A DNA stretch of 64,000 bases, from contig CBDDAF010000003.1 in NCBI GenBank assembly GCA_965224815.1, positions 1,054,001-1,118,000 on the forward strand. The letters run 5' to 3'. This document shows positions 51,028 to 60,181 of the stretch, piece by piece. The notes under the pieces are model-generated. The model had not been told where the DNA came from, made no database searches, and worked only from the letters and a program-made list of their open reading frames with translations. Source of the DNA: CAYPEL01 sp036479985. Its GTDB lineage: Bacteria > Pseudomonadota > Gammaproteobacteria > DSM-19610. The position numbers and the translations under genes are program-made. Position 1 is the first letter of the stretch, and the number at the start of each line of letters is the position of its first letter.

Positions 51028-52131
51028 TTACTGGAATTTCTCTCCGCCTGCAGGCTCCTGGCGTTGCACCTTGTTTTGCTTGTGTCGAAATTCAGATATC
51101 TGACGATAAACGTTTTTACGCGCCCGGTTGATACTACCCAATGGACGATGCGCCACTAAACTGTGCCAGGGCGTCATGGAAAGGTTTTCACAGAATTCCA
51201 TTTGCTTATCCGAATCAAAATCCTGTTTAGGGATTGTGATGCTGGCGACTTTTCTGAAGGGTGAAACTGTTTCATCCCAGACAATCGTTGCATCTTCAAT
51301 GGGCATGCTATTAGCATCCGTCTGAAACTGGACCATTAAATCAAAGCACACACCTTCGCTTGCCAATTGACGGGTCATCGCCTCACGCAGATAATTTTCT
51401 GTTAACTTTTCGGGTAAGGCCTGGGTGATTCTTGAGCAGGGTTTGGCCGAGTACTTAACTGCTTTTCCGGCGCCAAATAAATACGGTGTGGTACTCCAGT
51501 AACGAATGTCTAACGGAGTCGGATGGTGCTTGCGTGAATTCAGGGCAATTTTCAGTTCATGCAAGTGCAGGCCGAAAGGATTAAAAAAGAACCAGGCCTT
51601 TTCATTGACTATTTCAAGAAAATCTTCAGCATTGCGTATCGGCAAGACGGGGTGGCTGAGCAATAAAATATCCTGTGTGCGGCCATCCTTTTCATCGTCC
51701 AGTAATTTTTCACCTTTAACGCCCATGACTTTAACAGCCATTCCCAGCATGGCTTTTTGTTTGTCATGATTCACCGTTTCGGTCGCTGTAGAATATCGAA
51801 TCCAGGCTGGATAATCTGCAGGCTGACTGAATAACCCCACCTTTAATTCAGGAGAAAGTTCAGGCACACTGAATTGGGCACGCACGCAGCCATGCTGTTT
51901 AGGATGTGCATCCCGCAACATGGTAGAGCCTTTATATTTATCCATAATGCTACGCGTCAGCGCATCGGCTAACGCTTGCGTGATTTTATCTTCGTCAGAT
52001 TTGGGATACTCACGAGCGATCTCAAGCGTGGCAGATTTTGTCGCGCAGGATGCCATCAAGGGGACTGCGCATAATAATATACAGAGCCATTTGAAGTGCC
52101 TGGTGTATTTATTCAGACAAGAAGTTTTCAT
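51028..52131 (-). CDS. Catalase-like heme-domain lipoprotein
   Basis: 367 residues. Lipobox in LLCAVPLMASCATK. Catalase-family features: DAHPKQHGCVRAQFSV (distal-side H-G region), ADYPAWIRYSTATETVNHDK, AMLGMAVKVMGVKGEKL, and a C-terminal RARKNVYRQISEFRHKQN carrying the R-x3-Y proximal pattern. At 367 residues it is shorter than true monofunctional catalases and belongs to the small catalase-like family; peroxidase or other heme activity is possible. Its start overlaps the end of the RND gene by 23 bp. Confidence 0.85.
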   Translation of the reverse strand: MKTSCLNKYTRHFKWLCILLCAVPLMASCATKSATLEIAREYPKSDEDKITQALADALTRSIMDKYKGSTMLRDAHPKQHGCVRAQFSVPELSPELKVGLFSQPADYPAWIRYSTATETVNHDKQKAMLGMAVKVMGVKGEKLLDDEKDGRTQDILLLSHPVLPIRNAEDFLEIVNEKAWFFFNPFGLHLHELKIALNSRKHHPTPLDIRYWSTTPYLFGAGKAVKYSAKPCSRITQALPEKLTENYLREAMTRQLASEGVCFDLMVQFQTDANSMPIEDATIVWDETVSPFRKVASITIPKQDFDSDKQMEFCENLSMTPWHSLVAHRPLGSINRARKNVYRQISEFRHKQNKVQRQEPAGGEKFQ

Positions 52132-55100
52132 TACTCTCTAACTCTCCCGTCAACTTCACAAATCCAATATCCTCCATAATCGCATACATGGAAGGTAGCA
52201 CCAGCATGATCAGTACGGTGGAGGTCAACATGCCAAACACGATGCTGGTCACTAGCGGTACAAGTATTAATGCCTGTGAGCTGGTTTCAAACAGTAAGGG
52301 TGTCATACCTGCAATGGTGGTTACTGAAGTAAGAAATATTGCCCTGAAGCGATCATGCACGGCTTGCTTGGCTGCGGTGTGCAGGTCCATGCCTGCTGCA
52401 ACGTGGTATTTTACAAATTCAACCAGCAGGATGGAGTCGTTGACGACCACACCCGCCAGGGAAACAAAACCGATCATGCTAGGTAAGGTGAAATCCAGCC
52501 CCATAATTAAGTGACCCCAGATAGCACCGATCAGAGCTAATGGAATATTAATCATCACAATCAAAGGTTCGCGGTAGTTTCGGAACTGCATACTGAGTAG
52601 CAGGAATACACCGAAGGCACCCAGCCCAAAACCGGTGAGTATAGAGAGTTTAGTTTCGGTGCCACTTTCGACTTCGCCTTTCAGGGCAAAACTGATCGCG
52701 GGGTAACGTTGTTGCAGCTTGTTTAAAAAGTTGGTCTCCAGTCCTTTGATGACTTCCGAAGTATTGGCGATGTCGGCGTCTACGTCGCCATAGATATTGA
52801 CGGTGCGTTGATGGTTGATGTGTCCAATGCGGGCAAAGTCGCGTTCTTCGGTAACCATGGCGACGCTACTGAGAGGGATTGCCTGACCTGTTTTGGAATA
52901 CACTGTGAAGTTGTCGAAATCGTACAGTTCCTGATGGGCCTGACTGTCCAGCTTGGCGATGATTTCATAGGCTTCCCGTCCCTGGTAAATTTCACTGATC
53001 TTGAACTCCTGATAGGCAGAACGGAGTTGCGAGGCGATACTGCGAGAATCCACGCCCGCCGCCAATGCACCGGGCTTGAGCTTGATACTGTATTGCGGTT
53101 TACCAGGACGAAGATCGTCCAGCAGATTGCTGACACCCGCATAACCGCGCAGCCAGTTTTGCACATCCCATGAAGCCCTGGATAGCTGCTCCAAATCCTG
53201 TCCTTGCAGACGAATATGAATTGCACGCCCTGCGGGTCCGACATGTCCTTCCTTGTATTGAATGTTTATTATATTGGGTAATTCGCCGGTATTTTGTTTC
53301 CAATGCGCAACAAGATCAGGTATGCGGCTGTGGCGTTTTTCGGTGTTGAGCAGATCAATACTAATCGTAGCGAGATGTGATCCATTTTCAGGAACATCAC
53401 CATGTTTGCCGTAGGATAGCTGGATATTTTTAACCAGTGGTTCCGATTCTTTTTTGCTGAGCGCTTGATTGGTTTTATCCAATGAAGCCAACAACACACC
53501 GACGACCCGCTCGGTTTCTGCCAGCGGTGTACCTTGTGGCTGCAGTATTCTGGCTTCGAAATTATTGCCTTCCAGATCGGGAAATGCCTTGAATTTAACG
53601 GTTCCCGTGGCAATCAAACCAATGGACAACACTAGCATTGCCAGAGCAATGCCTACAGTAATGTAACGGAACTGCATGGCCGTTTTTGCAGCGCTTCCTA
53701 CTTTATGACGTAGCCGGTTAAAACCGGCTTCAAAATTTTGTCGCCATTGGGGCGCTGCTTTGTGGTGAGTATGTTCCAAAGAGTGCATTAAGTGATGCGG
53801 CAAGATCAAAAAAGCTTCGATCAGACTAATTGTTAATACCGAAAGCAAAACCACAGGCAGTACACCCAGGACTTGCCCCATGTCCCCCTTCATCATCAAC
53901 AGACTGCCAAACAGAAAAGCAGAGGTAAGATAGGAAGAGAACACGCCACGAAACACTTTTTTTGTGCCGTCAATTGAGGCTTCAAGCGGAGACTTCCCCT
54001 TGCGGTATTCATGGTCAATACTTTCGGACAGCACGATGGCATCGTCCAGTAAAATACCAATAGCCATCAGCAGCGCGACCATGGAGATCATGTTGATGCT
54101 GATACCAAACACGGTCATCAAGGCGAGCCCACCCAAAAAGGAGATGGGCAAACCCAGAGCAATCCAGAAGGTGTACCTCCACGAGAAAAACAGAAACAGC
54201 ACCAAAGTTGCGAGGATAAGACCTTGCCAGCCATTTTTTAACAGCAATTGCAGACGATCCCTCACCGACGTGGACATGTCGTTAACCACGGTTAGTTGTG
54301 TACCCTCGGGCAGAATTTTATTTTCTGCGTTAACAAAGGCAAGCAAAGCATCGGCAACTTTCAGCGTGTCATCAATGGTATTTTTGCTGACTTTTAACAT
54401 GGCTGCAGGTTTGCCGTTTAACTCGATGCGTTCTTCGGGCTTTTCAAATCTATCTTCGATTTTAGCAATGTCACCCAGTTTTATTTCACCGCCTTTTTCG
54501 GTGTTGATAATGACAAGGTCGGCTAATTCATCCGCCGTTTTACGAGCATTGTCAAAATGTATTTGATAGGAAGTTTCCGTGGCCTCCAATGTGCCTGCAG
54601 GAAGCTCCAGGGCTTGCGCGGCGATCAGGTTGGCGATGTCCTGAACGCTGAGGTTATATTTTTTCTGAGCTTCAGGTTGTATCAATACCTGCAATTGATG
54701 TGTAGAAAAACCATCCATGGTCACAATAGGAATTTGCGGTATGGCTAATAAACGATCACGGTAGTATTCGGCTAAGGCTTTCAGTTCCGAGGGCGTGAGT
54801 TTATCGGCAGTGATGGCTACATTGGCCACTGCATTAACGCGTCCCAGTTGTTTAATGACAGGATCTTCAACATCATCGGGGAAATTCTGGATAGCATCGA
54901 TGGCGGTTTTAATGTCGTCGGTAAATTCGCGAATTTCACCCGCTTCCTGCATTTCCAAAATGAAAATCGCCCTGTTGTCACGGGCATCGCAGTCTTGTTC
55001 CTCCAGGAAGCTGATGCCATCGGTGGCATCTTCCAGCGGGTTACAAATGCCCTCTTCCACATCGGCAGGACTGGCTCCGGGATAGACTGCAGTGACTTGT

Positions 55101-55228
55101 ACTTTACTGGGCTTGAGTTGTGGAAACGATTCTTTATTCAGGTTACTTAATGAAGCCAAACCAATGGCGATGACCGCCATCATCAAGATATTACTGATGG
55201 TAGGATGGGCCGCAAAATAGCGAATCAT
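52109..55228 (-). CDS. RND-family efflux pump permease
   Basis: 1039 residues with the AcrB/MexB-like layout: 12 membrane helices and two large periplasmic loops. Opening IRYFAAHPTISNILMMAVIA ... FPQLKPSKVQVTAVYPGASPADVEEGICNPLE; the proton-relay Asp pair is in AIGILLDDAIVLSESID. Late segment GLDFTLPSMIGFVSLAGVVVNDSILLVEF is typical. It exports drugs or other hydrophobic compounds with the adaptor encoded just upstream; no outer-membrane factor gene is adjacent. Overlaps the adaptor gene by 4 bp. Confidence 0.95.
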   Translation of the reverse strand: MIRYFAAHPTISNILMMAVIAIGLASLSNLNKESFPQLKPSKVQVTAVYPGASPADVEEGICNPLEDATDGISFLEEQDCDARDNRAIFILEMQEAGEIREFTDDIKTAIDAIQNFPDDVEDPVIKQLGRVNAVANVAITADKLTPSELKALAEYYRDRLLAIPQIPIVTMDGFSTHQLQVLIQPEAQKKYNLSVQDIANLIAAQALELPAGTLEATETSYQIHFDNARKTADELADLVIINTEKGGEIKLGDIAKIEDRFEKPEERIELNGKPAAMLKVSKNTIDDTLKVADALLAFVNAENKILPEGTQLTVVNDMSTSVRDRLQLLLKNGWQGLILATLVLFLFFSWRYTFWIALGLPISFLGGLALMTVFGISINMISMVALLMAIGILLDDAIVLSESIDHEYRKGKSPLEASIDGTKKVFRGVFSSYLTSAFLFGSLLMMKGDMGQVLGVLPVVLLSVLTISLIEAFLILPHHLMHSLEHTHHKAAPQWRQNFEAGFNRLRHKVGSAAKTAMQFRYITVGIALAMLVLSIGLIATGTVKFKAFPDLEGNNFEARILQPQGTPLAETERVVGVLLASLDKTNQALSKKESEPLVKNIQLSYGKHGDVPENGSHLATISIDLLNTEKRHSRIPDLVAHWKQNTGELPNIINIQYKEGHVGPAGRAIHIRLQGQDLEQLSRASWDVQNWLRGYAGVSNLLDDLRPGKPQYSIKLKPGALAAGVDSRSIASQLRSAYQEFKISEIYQGREAYEIIAKLDSQAHQELYDFDNFTVYSKTGQAIPLSSVAMVTEERDFARIGHINHQRTVNIYGDVDADIANTSEVIKGLETNFLNKLQQRYPAISFALKGEVESGTETKLSILTGFGLGAFGVFLLLSMQFRNYREPLIVMINIPLALIGAIWGHLIMGLDFTLPSMIGFVSLAGVVVNDSILLVEFVKYHVAAGMDLHTAAKQAVHDRFRAIFLTSVTTIAGMTPLLFETSSQALILVPLVTSIVFGMLTSTVLIMLVLPSMYAIMEDIGFVKLTGELESNENFLSE

Positions 55229-56667
55229 TTTACAGCGCCTTCACTGTAATCCTGCTCGACAGGCTGTGACTCTGGCATAGTACTGCCGTCAATTTCTAGC
55301 TCGTGTCTTTTGAAACCCAGGGCAGCTTGAGCCAGTTGTGATTCGTATTCACTGGCCTGTATGGGTTTGAGTGGCAAGCCTTCGATAACCGGGATGACAT
55401 CGGTGATAATAACTTTTTCACCTTCTTTAATCCCTTGATCGATCACCACCAACTCGCCTTGTTTGTGAAGAATACTCACTTCACGAATTTCTAATTTATT
55501 ATTTTCCCTGGCTAAATAAACGCGTCCCTGGTGAATGGCTTTTCTCGGTAAAACCAGCATCTCCTGTGCGGGCGCGGAAAACTCAACTGCTGTGTACATA
55601 CCTTTGAGCAGTGGTGGACGTTTGCCGGGGATCACACCATCGTATGGATTGTTGACTGCAACCACCAGGCCGATGGTGTCACGAGTGGGATCAATGGATT
55701 CGCCAATGCGCAGCAACTCGCCCTGCCAACTCGCACTATTGCCTTCGAATCCAACCAGACTAACCTTGGCTTGCAAACGTAACTTTGTCAGGACAGATTG
55801 CAAACCTTTGGGGTCTTGTAAGTTTAAAACCTGCCCTCCTATTCCAATCAACAAAGGACGGAATTGGCGGGTCGGCAACTGGGCATTGATTTCAATCGCC
55901 TGCGTGCCGAGCGCTTCAAACAAAATATTACCAACGGCAGTGAACTCGCCTTTTTCCACAGACACTGTGCCGATACGGGCATCGAAAGGCATCATGACCT
56001 CGGTACGCCCCAGAGTGTCCTCGCTCTCAGCAAGCTGGGTTTCGGATTGCTTGATTTTTGCCTGGGTTGCAGATTTACGGCTGGAATAAGTGGCAAGCTT
56101 GCCCTGTAAATCTTCAACTTGCTGGCGTAGTTGCAATACCTTTTGCTCTTCAGCATCGACGGTCGAACGGGCAATGAGACGTTTGTCCCAAATCTTGCGT
56201 ATGCGGTCTAATTCTTTTTCACCGACGCGCAGATTCTCTTTGGCGATTTTAAGGGAACGTCCCGTGCTTTTTTCCTCCGTTTCCAATTGCTTTAAAGAGG
56301 ATTGACTACTTATCAGCCCCGCTTTGCTTTGATCCAGAGAAAACTCAAAGGTGGTGGGTTCAATACGCAAAACGACGGTGCCTTTGGCAATACTGCCGCC
56401 TTTTTTCAACTCAGGGTGGATATAGGCAATCTTGCCACTGACCTCCGACTTTGATTTCAGTAAAACTGCAGGCTCAACATTGCCATAGGCGGTGGCGCGA
56501 GGACTGAAAAGGAGTTTTTTTGCAGTGATGACTTCTACGGTTTTGGTTGGAAACTGTAACGCTTCATGTTCAATAGGCGACTTGGTTTTAACTTTGAAAA
56601 CCACTAATCCTATGGCCAGGATAATAATCAATGGGAGGATGAAAGCTTTTTGGAGAAGTTTTTTCAT
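55225..56667 (-). CDS. RND periplasmic adaptor (membrane fusion) protein
   Basis: 480 residues. N-terminal membrane helix (AFILPLIIILAIGLVVFKV), lipoyl-like half-motifs (VEPAVLLKSKSEVSGKIAYIHPELKKGGSIAKGTVVLRI and ALGTQAIEINAQLPTRQFRP), a long helical hairpin about 120-235 (QSSLKQLETEEKSTGRSLKI ... VDAEEQKVLQLRQQVEDLQG), and a beta-barrel C-terminus. Bridges the RND permease to an outer-membrane channel. Confidence 0.93.
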   Translation of the reverse strand: MKKLLQKAFILPLIIILAIGLVVFKVKTKSPIEHEALQFPTKTVEVITAKKLLFSPRATAYGNVEPAVLLKSKSEVSGKIAYIHPELKKGGSIAKGTVVLRIEPTTFEFSLDQSKAGLISSQSSLKQLETEEKSTGRSLKIAKENLRVGEKELDRIRKIWDKRLIARSTVDAEEQKVLQLRQQVEDLQGKLATYSSRKSATQAKIKQSETQLAESEDTLGRTEVMMPFDARIGTVSVEKGEFTAVGNILFEALGTQAIEINAQLPTRQFRPLLIGIGGQVLNLQDPKGLQSVLTKLRLQAKVSLVGFEGNSASWQGELLRIGESIDPTRDTIGLVVAVNNPYDGVIPGKRPPLLKGMYTAVEFSAPAQEMLVLPRKAIHQGRVYLARENNKLEIREVSILHKQGELVVIDQGIKEGEKVIITDVIPVIEGLPLKPIQASEYESQLAQAALGFKRHELEIDGSTMPESQPVEQDYSEGAVK

Positions 56668-56728
56668 GGTGTTCAGCCTCTTTTTAAACTGTGTGCATCT
56701 GTAGTTGAATTATGAAGCCTTTGATCAG

Positions 56729-56810
56729 CCCGTCATTGCGAGCGCAGCGTGGCAATCCCTAGTTCGGAGAGAATAGCCAGGGATTGCCACGCTACGCTCG
56801 CAATGACGGG
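56729..56810. repeat. CGTCATTGCGAGCG-type inverted repeat
   Basis: CCCGTCATTGCGAGCGCAGC ... GGGATTGCCACGCTACGCTC ... GACGGG: arms of about 30 bp (CCCGTCATTGCGAGCG / CGCTCGCAATGACGGG) around a 20-base loop. A common dispersed palindrome of environmental bacteria; only this copy is in the window. Confidence 0.88.
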
Positions 56811-56842
56811 TATATTTCAATTTATCAGGCCTCCCGAATCTT

Positions 56843-57310
56843 CTACCTGGGTACTTCAGGATCAATTCGATAAGCGGCATGGCAGGCTACACAACTTTGC
56901 ATTAACTCACCTAGTTGTTGCATTGTATGTCCCTTATCACCCAGGTCAGCCGCATCCAATGCTAACTGGTCGAAAGCTTTATGTGTTCCCATACCCAGCT
57001 TTTTGAATTCAAGCGGTAGCTTTTTCATCAAGGATGCAGGTACAGCTTGCTGGGCAGCAAAACCAACGCCTTTGGCATGTTTGGCAACAGCTTCCATGTC
57101 ATCTTCGTTTGATGCATTAATGATGCCTTGCACAGCGGCTAAAAATGCTCGCATTTCACTGAGGACTAAATCACGTTCGCCTTCAGGCATTACGATAACA
57201 GCGCGTCCATCACTGCCTGCGACTGTTTCGCCTTTGATAATAAAGGTGTACCCCAGCGCAGCAACCGCCAAAAACAGGATGAATGAAATAGCCCAGCATA
57301 ATTTACACAT
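56843..57310 (-). CDS. Cytochrome c'-like (class II) cytochrome c
   Basis: 155 residues from the ATG at 57310 (AGGAGG 8 bases upstream). Membrane or signal helix CWAISFILFLAVAALGYTFI, then a four-helix-bundle-like region (ERDLVLSEMRAFLAAVQGII, AVAKHAKGVGFAAQQAVPAS, GTHKAFDQLALDAADLGDKG) and a C-terminal heme motif CVACHAAYRI. The C-terminal CxxCH is the hallmark of class II cytochromes, which handle NO or serve as redox carriers. It lies just before the ccm genes that would mature it, divergent from them. Confidence 0.9.
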   Translation of the reverse strand: MCKLCWAISFILFLAVAALGYTFIIKGETVAGSDGRAVIVMPEGERDLVLSEMRAFLAAVQGIINASNEDDMEAVAKHAKGVGFAAQQAVPASLMKKLPLEFKKLGMGTHKAFDQLALDAADLGDKGHTMQQLGELMQSCVACHAAYRIDPEVPR

Positions 57311-57328
57311 GTACGTTCCTCCTTGCAC

Positions 57329-57472
57329 CCATATCAGGTATCACATATAAAACATGCATCTTACTGGTATTCGGTTAAATCTGCCCCCTTTCTAGTCCAG
57401 ATAAATCTGTCCCCTTTGGGCGGAATCAGATAAACTTTCCTGCTTGGATATCTATTGCTCTGCCTCATATAA
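57329..57472. other. Divergent spacer with CTGCCCCCTTT repeats
   Basis: Contains AATCTGCCCCCTTT and AAATCTGTCCCCTTTGGG in direct repeat (about 57378-57420), another GGGG/CCCC motif of the repeat class at 33255. Promoters for ccmA and the cytochrome gene should be here; none was assigned. Confidence 0.5.
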
Positions 57473-58111
57473 ATGACACATTCCAGTCCGGCCGCATCTC
57501 TTCAAGGCCACGCCCTGACTTGTATCCGCGATGACCGGACGCTTTTTTCGGATCTGTCATTCAGGCTAGAACCTTCACAAACGCTGTTGGTAGAAGGCCG
57601 GAATGGCAGCGGAAAAACCTCCCTGTTACGTATGCTCTGTGGCATACGTATGCCGGATGAGGGCCAGATCACCTGGAACGATAATGACATCTTTAAACTG
57701 TCTACGGACTATCTGGCCAGCATTGCTTATATCGGTCACAAGGACGGGGTTAAGCTGGATCTAACCGCGGATGAAAATCTTGCCTTCGTCAAAAATCTGG
57801 GCAATCCGGAACACGGGGTCAGTAATGAAACCGCGCTGAATACAATTTTCCTGTCAGGTTATGACGACGTACCCGCCCGCAATATGTCTGCAGGCCAGCG
57901 ACGCCGTCTGGCGTTGGCGCGTTTATTAGTGACGCAGTCCCAACTCTGGGTTCTCGATGAACCCTTCACCTCACTCGATACGCAGGGAATCGAGCTTATT
58001 GAGAACCTGATCCGAAAACACTTGTCCAACGGTGGTATGCTGGTGATGTCGTCCCACCACGCTGTCACGCTTGAAAAACAGAGCATTGTGCGGATTAATC
58101 TGTCGACATGA
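57473..58111 (+). CDS. ccmA: Heme exporter ATP-binding protein CcmA
   Basis: 212 residues. Walker A EGRNGSGKTSLLRMLCG, signature MSAGQRRRLALARLL, Walker B LWVLDEPFTSLD and the H-loop SSHHAV. Part of CcmABCD, which loads heme onto CcmE. First gene of the overlapping ccm operon; upstream spacer is short. Confidence 0.96.
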   Translation: MTHSSPAASLQGHALTCIRDDRTLFSDLSFRLEPSQTLLVEGRNGSGKTSLLRMLCGIRMPDEGQITWNDNDIFKLSTDYLASIAYIGHKDGVKLDLTADENLAFVKNLGNPEHGVSNETALNTIFLSGYDDVPARNMSAGQRRRLALARLLVTQSQLWVLDEPFTSLDTQGIELIENLIRKHLSNGGMLVMSSHHAVTLEKQSIVRINLST

Positions 58112-58791
58112 GTACGGCCTCATTACCCCATGCATTTCAGGCATTATTAAAACGGGATTTGACCCTGGCAGTCCGTCACCGGGCTGAAATTGCCAATACG
58201 TTACTGTTTTTTGTCCTGGTTACCGCCCTTTTCCCACTGGGAATTGGCCCCGATCCTGCTGTACTGAAGACCGTTGGCCCCGGTATTATATGGGTAGCAG
58301 CCTTACTGGCGGCACTGCTGTCCCTGGATGCTGTGTTTCGTTCGGATTTTGAAGATGGCACGCTGGAACAAATCATGATGAGCCCGCATCCACTTTCGGT
58401 GTTGATGTTGGCCAAAGTGCTGGCACACTGGCTGATCACGGGCCTGCCGCTGTTGGTTGTGGCACCCTTACTGGGAATGTTTCTGGGACTGCCTGGAATT
58501 GAAATTAAAACATTAATGATCACGCTGGCTTTAGGCACCCCAGTATTGAGTATGATCGGTGCAATTGGTGTTGCGTTAACTGTCGGCTTGCGCCGCGGCG
58601 GGATGATTTTGTCGTTATTGGTGTTACCTTTATATATACCTGTGCTGATTTTTTCAGCGAGTGCCGTTAATGCGGCGGGGGCCGGGCTTTCGATTTCTGG
58701 ACATTTATCATTGCTGACGGCATTGCTGATGTTGTCGATTAGTTTATCGCCGGTGGCTACGGCTTCGGCTTTGCGGATTAGTTTGAATTAA
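58108..58791 (+). CDS. ccmB: Heme exporter protein CcmB
   Basis: 227 residues, six membrane helices. Starts AFQALLKRDLTLAVRHRAEI; FRSDFEDGTLEQIMMSPHPL and LALGTPVLSMIGAIGVALTVGLRRGG match CcmB. Overlaps ccmA by 4 bp. Confidence 0.95.
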   Translation: MSTASLPHAFQALLKRDLTLAVRHRAEIANTLLFFVLVTALFPLGIGPDPAVLKTVGPGIIWVAALLAALLSLDAVFRSDFEDGTLEQIMMSPHPLSVLMLAKVLAHWLITGLPLLVVAPLLGMFLGLPGIEIKTLMITLALGTPVLSMIGAIGVALTVGLRRGGMILSLLVLPLYIPVLIFSASAVNAAGAGLSISGHLSLLTALLMLSISLSPVATASALRISLN

Positions 58792-58812
58792 TTATTGAGC
58801 AACATTGAATTT

Positions 58813-59550
58813 ATGTTTACATTCTTTCACAAAATGGCGTCGCCAAAATATTTTTACGGCATTGCCGGTAAGCTGATTCCATGGTTAGGTGCTGCTTGTT
58901 TAATTACTACGCTGGCAGGGCTCTACCTGGGACTGGTTGTTGCTCCCACCGACTACCAGCAAGGTGACAGTTACCGCATCATATATGTACACGTGCCTAG
59001 CGCCTGGATGTCATTGTTTATTTACATGGTGATGGCAATCGCCGGTGCAATCGGGTTGATATGGCATATTAAACTTGCTGAAATAATTGCTATCAGTAGC
59101 GCTTCTATTGGTGCTTCTTTTACCTTTATAGCTTTGGTTACCGGATCGATCTGGGGAAAACCCATGTGGGGTACCTGGTGGGTGTGGGATGCACGGCTGA
59201 CTTCCGAATTGATTCTGTTGTTTCTGTATCTCGGTGTCATCGCGCTATATAATGCAGTGGAAGATAAACGCACGGCGGCACGCGCAACATCCATTCTAGC
59301 CATTGTCGGCGTGGTCAACATTCCTATCATTCATTACTCGGTTGAATGGTGGAACACGCTGCATCAAGGACCGACCGTAACAAAATTCGACGCTCCGTCG
59401 ATTGATACCAGCATGCTCATCCCGCTACTAATAATGGCAGTCGCTTTCAAACTTTATTACGCCGTCGTCCTGTTGATGCGCGCACGCTGTGAAGTACTGG
59501 CGCGTGAACGTAACACTCAATGGGTAAAGAAACTGGCAGGTACCGCATGA
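58813..59550 (+). CDS. ccmC: Heme export protein CcmC
   Basis: 245 residues from the ATG at 58813 (MFTFFHKMASPKYFYG, the usual family start); a TTG at 58795 would add six. Six helices and the tryptophan-rich heme-handling loop WGTWWVWDARLTSELILLFLY. The flanking histidines (HVPSAWMS, H-x-x-V-E-W-W-N-T-L-H) are present. Confidence 0.95.
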   Translation: MFTFFHKMASPKYFYGIAGKLIPWLGAACLITTLAGLYLGLVVAPTDYQQGDSYRIIYVHVPSAWMSLFIYMVMAIAGAIGLIWHIKLAEIIAISSASIGASFTFIALVTGSIWGKPMWGTWWVWDARLTSELILLFLYLGVIALYNAVEDKRTAARATSILAIVGVVNIPIIHYSVEWWNTLHQGPTVTKFDAPSIDTSMLIPLLIMAVAFKLYYAVVLLMRARCEVLARERNTQWVKKLAGTA

Positions 59551-59717
59551 ACTTTTCCGAATTTTTTAATATGGGCGGTTATGCGTTTTATGTCTGGACA
59601 TCCTACGGCATTGCGTTGATTGTCCTGGTGGCCAATCTGCTTTCACCCATTTATCTAAAACGTAAACTAATGACCGACCTGGCCAGCAAGGCCAGACGTG
59701 CGAGGCAACAATCATGA
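59547..59717 (+). CDS. ccmD: Heme exporter subunit CcmD
   Basis: 56 residues from the ATG at 59547, overlapping ccmC by 4 bp. Single membrane helix (FYVWTSYGIALIVLVANLLS) followed by a basic tail (KRKLMTDLASKARRARQQS). Small subunit that stabilises CcmC and CcmE. Confidence 0.92.
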   Translation: MNFSEFFNMGGYAFYVWTSYGIALIVLVANLLSPIYLKRKLMTDLASKARRARQQS

Positions 59718-60181
59718 CTCCTGCAAGAAGAAAACGGCTGACCCTTATTGGCATGATGGTGGTGGGTGTTGCCATCGCGGTTAGTTTTGCACTTAAGGCG
59801 TTCAACCAGAACCTGATGTTCTTCTATGCGCCTAGTGAAGTGATGGCCGGTGAAGCACCGCAAGACCACCCCTTCCGGCTCGGCGGGATGGTCACAGAAG
59901 GCAGCGTGAAACGTCTGGAAAACGGATTAACCACGCAGTTTGAAGTCACTGATAATGTGAAATCTGTAAAAATTCAGTACACCGGTATTCTGCCAGACTT
60001 ATTCCGTGAAGGTCAGGGTATTGTGGCACACGGCAATCTGCGTGATGACGGTATATTTGTTGCCGATGAAGTGCTCGCCAAACATGATGAAAATTATATG
60101 CCACCGGAAGTTGCCGCATCCATGAAAACCGCTAACAAAAAAGGGGCCGATGCGGCGCCGCAGGAAAAAGTGACGCCATGA
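59714..60181 (+). CDS. ccmE: Heme chaperone CcmE
   Basis: 155 residues. N-terminal membrane helix (LTLIGMMVVGVAIAVSFAL), OB-fold beta-barrel (RLGGMVTEGSVKRLENGLTT ... VQYTGILPDLFREGQGIVA), and the heme-binding LAKHDENYMPPE in which the His makes a covalent heme bond. Overlaps both neighbours by 4 bp. Confidence 0.96.
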   Translation: MTPARRKRLTLIGMMVVGVAIAVSFALKAFNQNLMFFYAPSEVMAGEAPQDHPFRLGGMVTEGSVKRLENGLTTQFEVTDNVKSVKIQYTGILPDLFREGQGIVAHGNLRDDGIFVADEVLAKHDENYMPPEVAASMKTANKKGADAAPQEKVTP